A DNA stretch of 64,000 nt from Oscheius dolichura. Lineage: Eukaryota; Nematoda; Chromadorea; Rhabditida; Rhabditidae. Location of the stretch: assembly GCA_932521035.1 (NCBI GenBank), contig OW051496.1:1240001-1304000 (forward strand). The letters are read 5' to 3'. Numbering within the stretch: the stretch's first letter is position 1; each line of letters opens with the position of its first letter. A program made the position numbers and the translations under genes. Below the pieces are notes generated by a model. It searched no databases. It was not told where the DNA came from and was given only the letters and a program-made list of their open reading frames with translations. Shown here piece after piece: positions 11,842 to 22,429 of the stretch.

Positions 11842-12930
11842 TACAGTCCGGTCAAAAATGATATATCCACCCTATTTTTTGGGGCTAGAGCACGGCCTTT
11901 AGACTTTTCGGAAAAACTGCAAGAGCCACTCGATTCCCCGACCTCAAAAACCCCTGAGGGAAAAAAACCACCAAGTGTGTGCCCGTTATGCTAAAGTTAC
12001 GTCATTATTTCGAAAAACAGGCGGTCAAAAAAGATATATCCACCTGGCAGTTACCTCCGTTTTACGTCGTTCAACACGCAAAAACCATGCCATGAGCGTC
12101 AGAAATGGTTCCATTCTCACTTCATCATCATGGGTCACGGGAAGCAGTTGTCTCCGGCAGAAAGAGCACAGATCGATGCTCTTCTTCTTGTCAGCACGTC
12201 TCGAAGGAAGATAGCGAAGATTCTCGGACGTACACACGGTGTCATCAACAACTACTGCAAGAATCCGACGGTGTATGGCACTCAGAAGTCCTCTGGTAGG
12301 CCGAAGAAGCTCTCTCCTTGTGATGACCGAGCTATCCAGCGAGCAGCAAACAATAAGCAGATTTCTCTTCTCAAGATCAAGAGCAACCTCGGCCTCCAAG
12401 TGTCAAAAAACAGCGTCAGAAATTCCTTATTGAGGACTGGAAATGTCGTGCGGAGGGTTATGAGAAAGGCACCGGCTCTGACAGCCGCGCACAAGAAGAA
12501 ACGGTTCGATTTCGCTCTGTTCCATACCGCCCAGTTGACAAATTGGCTAAAGGTACCTCATTACTCATCAAAACACGGGATGCACGTTTCAGGCACGACC
12601 TCCGAAAGGAACCCCTTCTTTTTTCGAAGCGGGGTTTTGGAGGTGGAAGCGTCATGGTATGGGTAGGGTTCTGTTCCGACGGAACGGTTGGTCTGGAGTT
12701 CACAAGCTCCAGAATGAATTCTGCTGATTATCAAGCGGTTCTCCAGAACCAACTCCTGCCCTACCTGAACACCAATACCCAGCAGGGGTACGTGTTTCAG
12801 CACGACAACGCCTCCATTCACGTGAGCCGTTCCAGTAAACAGTGGTTAACGGCGAGGAACGTGACAGTGATGGACTGGCCTGCGTGCAGTCCTGATCTGA
12901 ACCCCGTGGAGAACCTTTTGGCTATTTCCG
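11842..12930 (+). mobile_element. Truncated Tc1/mariner-type transposon (Tc3-like)
   Basis: The left end has TACAGTCCGGTCAAAAATGA and then TATATCCACC. A second copy of the motif, GGCGGTCAAAAAAGATATAT, lies inside at about 12020, as expected of the paired binding sites of Tc3-like long ends. The transposase follows. Homology stops right after the NPVENL motif near 12925 and no right inverted repeat is visible, so the 3' end is lost. Confidence 0.75.
12130..12930 (+). pseudogene. Defective Tc1-family transposase
   Basis: Begins MGHGKQLSPAERAQIDALL, a typical Tc3-like helix-turn-helix head, with a second HTH region and the GRPKKLS linker. The frame then breaks near 12540. In another frame it continues GGGSVMVWVGF, QHDNASIHVS and WPACSPDLNPVENL. 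The second catalytic Asp (DNASIH) and the Glu (PVEN) are 34 residues apart, the DD34E spacing. The block that should carry the first catalytic Asp is deleted at the frame break. The C-terminus is replaced by unrelated sequence. It cannot be active. Confidence 0.88.
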
Positions 12931-13019
12931 AAGCGACTGCGATTGCTTTCGGGTCTTTTTCGAAACGACTTTCGCCAAAGCGAGTTTACGCTGCTATGGT
13001 GTCTGTCTGTTACAGGGAT

Positions 13020-13451
13020 GGGTGATGCATCGCAATTGCATCACAAATTGTATTTAGCATTGTATGGTGGTAGGAGTCGTTGTATGTGGGAAATCTACGG
13101 TTAGAATTGGAATCTCCCTACAGAAGTTCATTAGCAGCCAGGAATGTGGTGGTAGGAGTCATTGTATGTTTCCTGTTTGGAACATGGGAACTTTGCGAAG
13201 GAAAGCGAAATTCAGTCGCTTAACGTGTCTCGTCAAGAAATTGTCAGCTCATTTTCCACTGGAAGAGCTACTTCATTGTCTCTTCTGCCCAAGCGAAGCT
13301 TGGTCGCAGCAGAATGTCTTCCTGCAATAGACGCAACTCTATCGTCGTCAGTCGCCCGCATCAGCACAGGTCTGGTAGAAGCTCGCGCCATTTGACTTCT
13401 TCCAGCCGCGTGACCAAGAACTGGCAAGTGCACCAGGAAGCACACCTAAAG
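13020..13451. other. Short spacer between transposon relic and membrane gene
   Basis: Contains two copies of TGGTAGGAGTC.TTGTATGT (about 13068 and 13149). It presumably holds the promoter or 5' UTR of the gene starting at 13452; no TATA box stands out. Confidence 0.4.
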
Positions 13452-14236
13452 ATGCCGAGCAACGACGAAGGAGACTGGAAGGACAAGTTGCAATTTGGTA
13501 TCAAGTGCGCTGCCGGAAACATCTGGATGTCGGCTGCCTGCCTCGTTCTCCTGCTCGTCTGCGGCTTCTTTGGTATGCTGTCAGCTGTCTACGGCACTGT
13601 CAACGATGCCAACTGGGAGTTTTTTTCAGGCGTTTATTTCTCAATTTTTCCCCAAAATTCCCCAAAAAGGAAAAATAAGAAATTTGGAAGATCTTATTTT
13701 CAGGCTGCAGCCATTCCACGACGTCAGGGAAGACCACGTCCTGTCCGGGTTCCTCGGCCCGTTGGCCTGACCGAATATGGTAAATATTAGTCAAAGGGAT
13801 AATCGAAGCGAATTCATTTTTCAGTAGCCACCTTGCTGTATTTGATCCAGATGAGGTTGTTGTCGCCTAAGGAACAGGGGCAGTATAAGGCATGGTGCCA
13901 CAAGTTGGATCCGAAGGAAAGGCCGTTCAACGGGTTGAACACAGCCGGATCGATGGTTAATCATTCAAGGGGATACGCATCAGTAAGTTACCATCATGTA
14001 AGATCACGACAGAAGACAGCGGCAAAACAGAAACCAGTTAATAAGGAAAGTTTTAGTTCGACGGGTACACGTACACCATCCAGACGTCGACGACGGCGGC
14101 AGCTCCTCTTGAATGGCATCATTTCACTGCTGGGGAAGTCAACGCCATCACCGAATTCACAAGAGGAGGATCGTCGACGACACGCGGCGTGACCTCATCC
14201 ACTTCACCACCTCCATCAAATGTGAACGTTGTGTAG
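13452..14236 (+). CDS. Unknown single-pass membrane protein, four exons, 197 aa
   Basis: Exons 13452-13631, 13704-13779, 13825-13982 and 14057-14236 join with consistent phases and end in TAG. The start is ATG in MPSNDEGDWKDKLQFG. Residues about 24-48 form one strong membrane segment (IWMSAACLVLLLVCGFFGML). Then come a basic Arg/Pro stretch (PRRQGRPRPVRVPRP), a mildly hydrophobic part (VATLLYLIQMRLLSPKEQ), a possible domain with AWCHKLDPKERPFNGLNTAG, and a Ser/Thr/Pro-rich tail ending SPPPSNVNVV. The first donor is weak (CGTTTAT), and reading through that intron also keeps the frame. AATAAA follows at about 14351. I do not recognise the family. Exon 3 has a copy at 11619-11769. Confidence 0.62.
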
Positions 14237-14369
14237 TCAACGCTGCAGCCCAGTGGACAGAGAGGGCATTCTCTTGGTTGAATCTCATCGGGAAAAAGGG
14301 ACCTTTCCAACGCAGAGGGCCTTAACTCTTCAACAGCAGTTTCTACACAAAATAATAAATACAATGTCT

Positions 14370-14840
14370 AGGCTAAAGAAATAAAAATTCTAAAATAAGT
14401 TCCTTCTTTACATAATATTGAATTAGTAATCACCATCGCTGAAAAGACTTACGAATGTGATAACTCAAAATAGTTCAAACACGATTGGGCGGTGGGATAT
14501 AAAAAATTAGAAAAATTCGGCTACGGGGAGCAGAGAACGGAGGGGGTGTACGATTTCCGGGGAACCTCGGCCACCTTTCATAAATACAAATATTTTTCAT
14601 TTTTTGATATGAGCACGGACGGCACTGTAATAGGTGTTATTCGATGTAGAATCAGATGCTGAACACGATACAAAAAGAAAAAAATCTGAGAAGTTGACGC
14701 GGTGACGCGCTACGCGCGATATTAGTTTTAGAAAAAAATCCCTAATAGAGAGAGAAACCTAACCACGAAAAAAGAAATAAAAAAATTTTTTTTCTAAAAT
14801 AAGTTCCTTCTTTACATAATATTGAATTAGTAATCACCAG
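14370..14840. repeat. Direct duplication flanking a gene-free stretch
   Basis: TTCTAAAATAAGTTCCTTCT and the following words to GTAATCACCA occur at about 14389-14434 and again at 14794-14839. The right copy runs straight into a GC-rich tandem repeat. Between them there is no gene; a CGATTGGGCGGTGGGATAT word at about 14482 belongs to the family at 35.1 and 44 kb. Confidence 0.65.
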
Positions 14841-14914
14841 CGCGAAGCGCTGCGCGCGAAGCGCTGCGCGCGAAGCGCTGCGCGCGAAGCGCTGCGCGCG
14901 AAGCGCTGCGCGCG
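14838..14914. repeat. Tandem repeat, 14-bp palindromic unit GCGCGAAGCGCTGC
   Basis: About five head-to-tail copies. Each unit is itself near-palindromic (GCGCGAAGCGC...). The tract stands out as very GC-rich inside AT-rich DNA and may form hairpins. Confidence 0.85.
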
Positions 14915-15025
14915 AATAAGGCTTGTTCTTACTGATAGTCTGAGTAATAAGAGCCATCCTACCCTAACAAGTATGCCTCCGGCCGTCTTCGACGGCGTTG
15001 GAAGTTTGACAGTCGAATAAATTCT

Positions 15026-15432
15026 GACTGCCGGCTTTTCCAGGCGGTCAATCGAATTTTAGCCGGTCAATGAAATTTCCGCGCCGCGTTTGCATCTGTA
15101 GCTAGTTTATTTCTTGACTATTTTCTATAATTCAAACAGTATCTTGTAGAGCAGATCAAGGCGGTTCTAACCAACTGACTTTCGGCTCAATACGCCTTAC
15201 AGAAAATGTTCTATGAACACAAATGTGTGAAAACAACGCAATATGAATGCTAGCAGTTACAGAAACTTTTCCCTTACGTATATGAAGCTAAAATCCAGTT
15301 GGTTAGAACCGCCTTGATCTGCACTACAAGATACTGCTTGAATTTTAGAAAATAGTCAAGAAATGAACTAGCTATAGATGCAAACGCGGCGTGGAAATTT
15401 CATTGACCGGCTAAAGTTCGATTGACCGGTTG
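15026..15432. repeat. Long palindrome (~405 bp) with GAGCAGATCAAGGCGGTTCT arms
   Basis: The left arm runs from CCGGCTTTTCCAGGCGGTCA through AGAGCAGATCAAGGCGGTTC; the right arm mirrors it to ATTGACCGGTTG. Arms are about 165 bp with a short centre. The same arm core occurs in the palindromes at 15888 and 50105. It is probably a foldback MITE. Confidence 0.85.
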
Positions 15433-15887
15433 TTGTACAATAGAGCCGATTCTTCTGCCTATCACTTATTTTATAGCGCAATTCTGTCCATTTCCAAGTT
15501 ATAGCAATTGTTCGCCGTTGGTCTTTCGTTATAAAACATTTGAGTATCCGTGTTCCTCCATCAATCGTATCAAATCTGAACAATCTTTAAATGGGACGAT
15601 AAAACAAGAACAATTATAGTAGTTTACTGACTGTGGCGTTATTGATATTATCGCGAATAAGAACATAAGAAAGGGACGAGCTCTCTCTCTCTCTCGTGTG
15701 TGTCATTTTGAATAAAATACCCTGCAGTACAAAGCTTGACAAACACTCTAGCTAGTTTCCGGTAATGTTAGCGGTTAGGGTAAGATGAAAAAGATGAATT
15801 TACAATGTTCCAGAGACGGTAGCAACCATAATTTGTTGAATATCCTCGAACACTGTGTATTTATCAAAACAAAATGTAGGGAAATGT
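15433..15887. other. No gene recognised
   Basis: AT-rich spacer between two palindromes, with a (CT)n run at about 15680-15694. Nothing supported. Confidence 0.4.
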
Positions 15888-16309
15888 TTTAAAGGGAGCT
15901 ATCGGCAGTAGAAAAAATCGTTACGTAATTGGTGCTTATCTTTTGATACTCGGGAAAGTTGGTGTCATAACTCGACGGTTTCTCGCCCAATTCTAAAAAT
16001 TTAAAGACCAGCTTCGAGAAGAGGTCGAGGCGGTTCTAGGAAACTGAATTTCAGCTCATCTTCCTTTAGAGGGAATCCTCTATGAAAGCAAATGTCGAAT
16101 TTCTGGCCTTTTTTGCATGTTTGCGATTAGAGCGCATTCAGTATAAGCGCAACTGAGCTGAAACTTAGTTTCCTAGAACCACCTCTAACCGTCTTTGAAT
16201 TTTTGGAATTGGTCGAGAAACTGCCGAGTATGACACCAACTTTCCCGAGTATCAAAAGATAAGCAACAATTACGTAACGATTTTTTCTACTGCCGGTAGC
16301 TCCCTTTAA
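15888..16309. repeat. Long palindrome (~420 bp) with TTTAAAGGGAGC ends
   Basis: The left arm starts AAAGGGAGCTATCGGCAGTAG; the right arm ends CTACTGCCGGTAGCTCCCTT. The central arms carry GAGGTCGAGGCGGTTCTAGG. The ends are shared with the foldback at 51472-52316, while the core is shared with the palindromes at 15026 and 50105, so it looks like a hybrid of two families. Confidence 0.85.
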
Positions 16310-16566
16310 TGGATCAATCTTGTCATAATAAGACAGAAAAAAAGTCAACAGCGCCAATAAACTATTCCCTAAGATTACACTATAAGCTAAACAAAAGTTA
16401 CTCTCAATCCATGTCGTCGTCAATTATCTAAAATGAAACAAAAAATGTTTAAATGGAACGATAAAACAAGAAAAATAGCGTAGCTATGCCGGGCAGCTGA
16501 GGCTCTTCGTTTTCCATAATTTCTAGAACAATTGCAGGAAAGCCCAGCGGTGGTGAGATCTTTTAG

Positions 16567-16940
16567 ACATTTCGGAGAATCCTCATCAAGGTTCACAACA
16601 GAAAGAATCCAGGACCGATTCCGGCGCGGACTTTAATTTACAAAAATGTGCTAGAATCAGCTGCACAAAATACGGTTTCCCTTATTACCACCAGTGGAAC
16701 ATGGGCTACCCTACATTTTTCTAATATTACCCGGGTAAAACAAATTAAATTTTCCTCTTTTTTCAGGGTAAAAGTGTAGAAGAGATCCGGGAGATCTATT
16801 GCCTCCATGACGATGACGACGATCCCAAAAAACAAGAAGAAGAAGAAAAAGAAGAAGGCGGCCATTGCCATCCAGCAGGCGCCGAGCAACAACAACGGCG
16901 GCGGCGGAAGTCCTTCTTCCACCGGAGCGAAATAATTTGA
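16567..16940 (+). CDS. Candidate 3' end of a gene with Asp/Glu and Arg-rich tail
   Basis: Two exons, 16567-16734 and 16767-16940, join in phase 0 with acceptors TCTTTTAG and TTTTTTCAG. The first reads TFRRILIKVHNRKNPGPIPA and ends LHFSNITR. The second reads GKSVEEIREIYCLHDDDDDP, then a Glu/Lys stretch, then QQQRRRRKSFFHRSEII and a stop. Upstream exons are not identified (a stop precedes 16567). The last 35 or so codons are duplicated at about 45718-45818, where the frame is also open. An alternative frame over the same part gives a Lys-rich tail, so coding status is uncertain. Confidence 0.4.
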
Positions 16941-17600
16941 TTTCTTCTTTTTCTTTTTTAAAATTTTAGCCACCCCAAAAACAGCGGAAATCCTTCTTAT
17001 AACCTTCTCTTAAAAGTATGGAAATATCTTTAATTTTAAATTTAAAAAAAAGGCAGGAGAGAAAATAAACCCCCAAAAAAATCGATGTCTAGACGGATGG
17101 AAGCCCTTGTGAAACACAAATTTCGGTATAACAAAACATGTCAACGATCTCTTTTTGCCTTTTTCTCTTCTTATTTTTTGTTTCTTTTTGTCTTTTTGTC
17201 GCCTGTTTACTTTCGAAATTGTCTTCTTCCCCTTTTTATATTTTTCCTTCTTATATCCGCCCCCTCGCCCCCAACTTTTCACGTGATTTTTCCTTCCTTT
17301 ATGGGTTCAATTTTATATGTTGCTGAAGAAGAATAAAGTTGGTTTTTATCAACACGATTGAAGAATTCAATAGCGCCACTGAAATTTACCAGGGAATGGC
17401 ACGAACCTGTCATCAGGTCCAGAGGTGCCACCTACATCGTGTCACCGAGTTATGAGGGTCGGAAGTTTGAAAATAAGGTTGGCGTTTGGGTATTTTCCTG
17501 TAAAACCCCCTTTATTAGGCAAAAAAGGCAAATTCAACCCCTCGTGAGCTAATAGCAAGGTCGTACCATTCCCTGGCTAGACAAAATGTGCAAGGTCTCG
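16850..17600. repeat. Segmental duplication, left copy (partner 45725-46490)
   Basis: From GGCGGCCATTGCCATCCAGC to about AGCAAGGTCGTACCATT the two copies match almost base for base. There is a ~20-bp length difference near 17183 and an insertion in the B copy near 45890-45915. AATAAAG at 17333 may serve an upstream transcript. The part at 17343-17551 has an open plus-strand frame containing TREWHEPVIRSRGATYIV and differs from its partner by two substitutions, both silent in that frame. It lies just downstream (3') of the kinase-Kelch genes. Confidence 0.85.
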
Positions 17601-17718
17601 TGATTCACTTAGTTTTTTTCTTTTTGTCGAGAAACACGTCCCCCTCTTTCTTTTTGTTATACTCCCCCAAAAAATATCCTGTCAATTTCGATAGGATCCC
17701 TCGAATTATTTATTGCTT

Positions 17719-20700
17719 TTAATCGACCGGATAAGAAGAAAGACGATCCGCGATCTCATGAGGAACGAGAACAGCAGACGGAGGGCGATAATAATTCAGA
17801 GGGAAAGAGGGGCCGACATGCCAATTGATTCCGTTAAATATTTGCACCTTATCAGAGCTAATTGCAAAGATTTCTCGACCAAGAACAACTCCAACAGAAT
17901 CAAAACTAGGGGAGGTTAAGGGCGACAACTCTTTCCACTGTCCATTTTTCTTCAGTGGATCCAATTCCAGAACTGTGGTAGAGCCTCCTCTTCCATCCCA
18001 ACCTCCTATTACAACCAGCTTATTTCTATAACAAACGAGGGAATGGCCATATCGAGGTGTTGGCATATCCGCCAGTTCAGTCCACACTTCACTCTTAAGA
18101 TCAAAACATTCCACACTCTTCAAACCGACGGGGACATCTCCTATTCCTCCACAAATATATATTTTCCCGTTACAGACGGCTGCAGCTGCATGATATCTGC
18201 CATATTTCATGTCTCTAAAATAGCTTATTAGGCAAAGATAATCAAAAGCTGGAAGTTCCTATTTCATAAAGATAACTTACGGCATTTCTGTCCATTTATC
18301 CTCCTTCCGATCATATCGTTCCACACTTTTTAGTTCTTCTTCTCTGTCCATATACCATCCTCCAAACACCCAAATGTATCCATTCCATCCCAAACAGCTA
18401 TTATTAATAAATCTTCGTCTCTCATTCATATCAGCCAGTCGTTTCAATTCCATATTTTTGTCCAACTTGAAGAATGCCTTGCCCCAGTCGATTATATAGA
18501 GTTCATCATCGAGATAAGCAACACCAACAGATAGAATATGGTCAGGAAGTTCCATTCGTGAAACAGTCCAAGTGGATGTCCCCCGATTCCATATTGTCAT
18601 CTTGTTATTATCACTATCTCCTCCCACGACCAAAATCTAAAAAAAGAGTTGCTGATTTTCTTTCCTAATCCCCAAATTTTCACCTACCGTTGGGCCAAAT
18701 TTCGGTTCAAAGTTTATGATTTCTTTGATCGACGGCCTATCAGAAATGTTTCTTTGCCAGCATCTTAAAAATATTTTTATAGAATTGTCCAACAAAAAAA
18801 GAAAACGAAATAAGGTTAATTATGTAGGCCTTTTCAGCCCCAAACTTCATATTTCTACACCAACCTTTTCACAAAATTCCACGAATCCTCACTCATTTTA
18901 TCAGGATCTATAGGCAGTTGCATACAACCATTTTTAAATTTTTGATTTTCCGAAGGGTATCTACTTTTATATTGTACACTGATCAAATGAAATCACCTGA
19001 CTTCCGGCATATAATTTCCCATATTGTGACTCCAAATGAATAAACATCAGCCGGGGCTCCATAATTCTTTTCTGTTCCCACTATTTCCGGGGCCATATAG
19101 GGGTCGGTGCCTTTATGACTGGTAAAATTACTCTTACAGGGAAAAGAAGTGTCGTTTACCCGGAAGTATAGGTATTTTGGTGAGAAATATTCCTAGCCAG
19201 GCCAAAATCAGCCAGTTTTAAATGAGTTCTTGTTGCTAGAAGGATGCTAAAAACGAGTATTAATAAACAGAGAAAATGTATACTTTCGGGGCTTGACGTC
19301 TCTGTGAAGTATTTCGTGTTCATGTAGATACTGTAGACCGGAACCGATTTGCTGGATCCATACGATGATTAACTTCAAATCATATTGTTTGGAGACATCG
19401 TGTATTTCTGTTGACATCCTTTGAAATTTGAATAAATAAAGGATAACCTTTATGAAGACTGCCGAGTTCCATGTATTCCATCACGTATCCCGTATATATA
19501 GGTTTTTTTGTAGGGTCATCCTTGTCCTTTTCATCCCAAATAACACCAAATAATTGAACAATATGCTCATGAGTGTGCTGAAAATAAGAAAAAAAAACTG
19601 GATGTGAACTCGGAAAAAAACAGAAAAGAACGGTTTTCTTACCGTTTTCAATATCTGGATTTCTCTTTCAGAATATTCATCGTGTGTAGAAAACATTTTT
19701 ATAGCAACAGCTCTAAATATAAAGAGGTTTCCGTAAGAAAAATGACTAACCGTTCCTTTCCAGTCCGTCCATTTTCATCGTACCCTGTAAAAACTGTACC
19801 GTAACCTCCATTATCCAACTTTTTTAACTTTTGAAAATCATTCATAACGTAGTAGGGTATGTGAAGGGCTGAAATATGGAAATATGGTAAATAGAAGATT
19901 TTGCTAGAAAATAGAAGATTAGCCTCACCATCAGGAGTATATTTCACAGCAACTATACCTCCGTCATCCGACTCAGCCAATCTTTTGGATTTATCCAAAG
20001 AAAAACTGAGTCGAGTGTGCCTATTTCCAGCCCTTAACCGACAATTTTTGCCTCCAACTTTTGTGACTTTGTTCGTGAGTTCGCGACGTACCAGAAATGA
20101 TTTGCTAAAACGAAATAGCCCTGTCGCGAAGCGAAGCTACGGGGCATAATTGCGAATTAGTTGGTCAAGAATTGATCAAAAAGACACCTCAAGTTAATCC
20201 TAATACATCATCAAACTAACCAGTTAACGTGACTGCCTCCATACTTTCTTGTAGCTCACTATCATTTATATCCGTCACCTGATTTATTTATTAATTAAAG
20301 GAGATATATTAACTCACTGTGTTCGATCCCATTTGCCCTGAGAGAGCTTCTGCTTGCATTTCAAAAATATCAATAATGTCTTTTACTGGCAGCCTATCGG
20401 ATGGGGTTGCTTGCCAACATCTAAACGAGAAGTAATAAATAACCTGTCGGGATATAGGTTCTGCTACTTTTGTACTAGAGCTTCCACCTCTTTGTCCATT
20501 TTATTCGGTTCTATAGAGGGGCGGACTCCGCCGATAATTTCGGTTAAAAGAGTGAACAGGTTAGCTTTTCTTAATTCGAAGTACGGTACTCTGAGGGGAC
20601 TGGGTTTAAAAAAACAGCGATAATCATACTTTCTATGGAATATTTCCCAGATGGTTATTGCCAGCGAATAAACATCCGACGCGTGGCTGCATTCCCCGGA

Positions 20701-21512
20701 ATTAAGGGCTTCAGGTGCCATGTAATGAATACTGCCGACTCTACATAGAAGTTGTAAGTATTCGGGGAGGTCAAAGACAAATATTGAGAAGAAAGGCGAC
20801 CTACCCTGCCGTTGTACTGCGGTCAACATCCTTGGCTTCTCCAAAGTCGGCCAATTTTAGGTGATCACCGGCCACCAGAATACTATATTCAAAATGGCTT
20901 ATAAAATTGTTCTCCTTACTTTCCCGGCTTGATGTCCCTGTGAATAATTCCGTATTTATGGAGAAACTGTATTCCCCGAGCAATTTGCTCGATCCATAGA
21001 TACATTTGTAACGAATCGTATGATTTTGTGGTGTCATATATCACTGAACATCATACGCTAAATTTAAAAGAAAACCAAACCTTTATGAAGACTTCCCCTT
21101 TCGACATATTCCATCACATAACCCAAGAGGATGGATTTGTCAGATCCGTCCCACAATATCCCATACAATTGGACGATATTGGGATGCTTATGCTGCAATG
21201 AAAACGTTTTTAGAATAAAAAAAGAGGGATCTTTGAAGCGGGTACAAATTGTCTCGTTGCCGGAGAAAAATAATCGGAAATCTCCGGAAAAAAATACCTT
21301 AATAAGGATTTCAATCTCCTTTCTATACCTTTCCGGTAGTTGTGTGAAGAAGAACTTTTTAACAGCAATTTGTCTATAATAGACTTCCTCTATAAAAGTT
21401 CCTCAAAAAACTAACCCAAAGTCTTTCAATTTTCCCGAAAAAATGATACCCCCACCACCGCTGGCAATTGGGTTCATATTTGTAAAGTCCTCTTTAGTAT
21501 AATATGGTATGT
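17719..21512 (-). CDS. Tandem-kinase plus Kelch-propeller fusion protein (gene A)
   Basis: About 24 exons join with consistent phases. Kinase 1 (21512-20318): IASGGGGIIFSG loop, IAVKKF lysine, HRDIKPGN, LADFGEAK, YMAPEA, DVYSLAITIWEIFHRK, CWQATPSDR. Linker exons 20221-20278, 20092-20104 and 19929-20005 lead into kinase 2 (19868-18688): LDNGGYGTVFTG, VAIKMF, HRDVKPRN, LADFGLAR, YMAPEI, DVYSFGVTIWEIICRK, CWQRNISDRPS. Kelch exons 18281-18636 and 17719-18214 give about five blades (LVVGG, YIWVFGGW, YICGGIGD, VIGGWDG) and end SSYPVD. The kinases look TKL-like and keep their catalytic residues. No signal peptide or membrane segment is seen. The 5' end is unresolved; the first in-frame ATG is at 21475-21477. 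The link of kinase 1 to kinase 2 depends on a 13-nt exon; two adjacent genes remain possible. Confidence 0.75.
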
Positions 21513-22187
21513 CTATAACGCAAAAATTTTTACATTGTATTAAAACGCACTCGGAATCATGGCCATTTTTTCTTGTTAGATTGTAGAAATTCGATTGGGA
21601 AGACGCTGTATTGAATGCCGGGGAGAAGATAAGGAAAATAAGGCGCTTGCCCCTCGCCTTAATCGTTTTTTTTCTGATTAGAAATTCAACTTCAGGAACA
21701 GTCAGGGAGTTTTTCGACCAGGTCTCAGAAAATAGAGAATTTTTCGCTGATCACGATGCACTATTTTATAAATCATAAAAATGTCAAAATATCGAGAAAA
21801 ATGCGTTCAAAGTGCTCGAATATCGACCAACGTCAGCATCCCAAGTTACGGACGTCAGCACGCCGGTGCCCGGGAAGAGCGTTTTTTTCAAAATTTGATC
21901 AGCATTCGTCAGAATTTTGATGATGTATCGCTATTTTTATCGTTTCTTTTCATTTTTTCCACATTTTAAACGATCCCTATATGCACACTAAAGGTAAATA
22001 CCGTAAAACCTCTATTACAACCCCCCTCTCAGAGCACAATGGAAATATAAAGCCCCACCCTCTAATAGAGCCACCCCTTCGCGGGTTGAAGTATTTGATG
22101 GGCAGTGTTAGAAACCTTTTTCAGTTTCTTTACCGATTAGAAAGCGAAGTTCCCTTTAGAAAAGGAAAATTGGAAAGTGTATCTTTA
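21513..22187. other. Upstream region of gene A; no exon assigned
   Basis: Should hold the promoter and perhaps a first exon of the kinase-Kelch gene, since the exon at 21416-21512 begins out of phase 0. No clear TATA box. Open frames here are short. Confidence 0.35.
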
Positions 22188-22425
22188 TTATTCCTCGTAA
22201 AGAGAAAGACGACCAGCAAATTGCTGGGGAATAATTACTGAGGGCATATTACGCCATTTATAAGGAAGATCTGGTCCATCTCGCCACCATCTCGCCTCCG
22301 TCGAATATTCCAACCCGACTGAAGTGTGGCAAATTTTCTCCTTGCTGCCCACCAACTGCATAGATTTCATTGTCAAGGACTATTCTAGGAAAGCGATAGG
22401 AAGGATATTTCATCGGCGGCACCCA
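22188..22425 (-). pseudogene. Kelch-propeller C-terminal relic
   Basis: The minus strand reads MKYPSYRFPRIVLDNEIYAV, then GGQQGENLPHFS in one frame, and RWWRDGPDLPYKWRNMPSVI ending IPQQFAGRLSLYEE in another. The last part matches the end of the kinase-Kelch genes (PSAVLVPHEIADRLSSYP). A frameshift near 22310 separates the two halves. Only one blade and the tail remain. Confidence 0.65.
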
Positions 22426-22429
22426 TATA

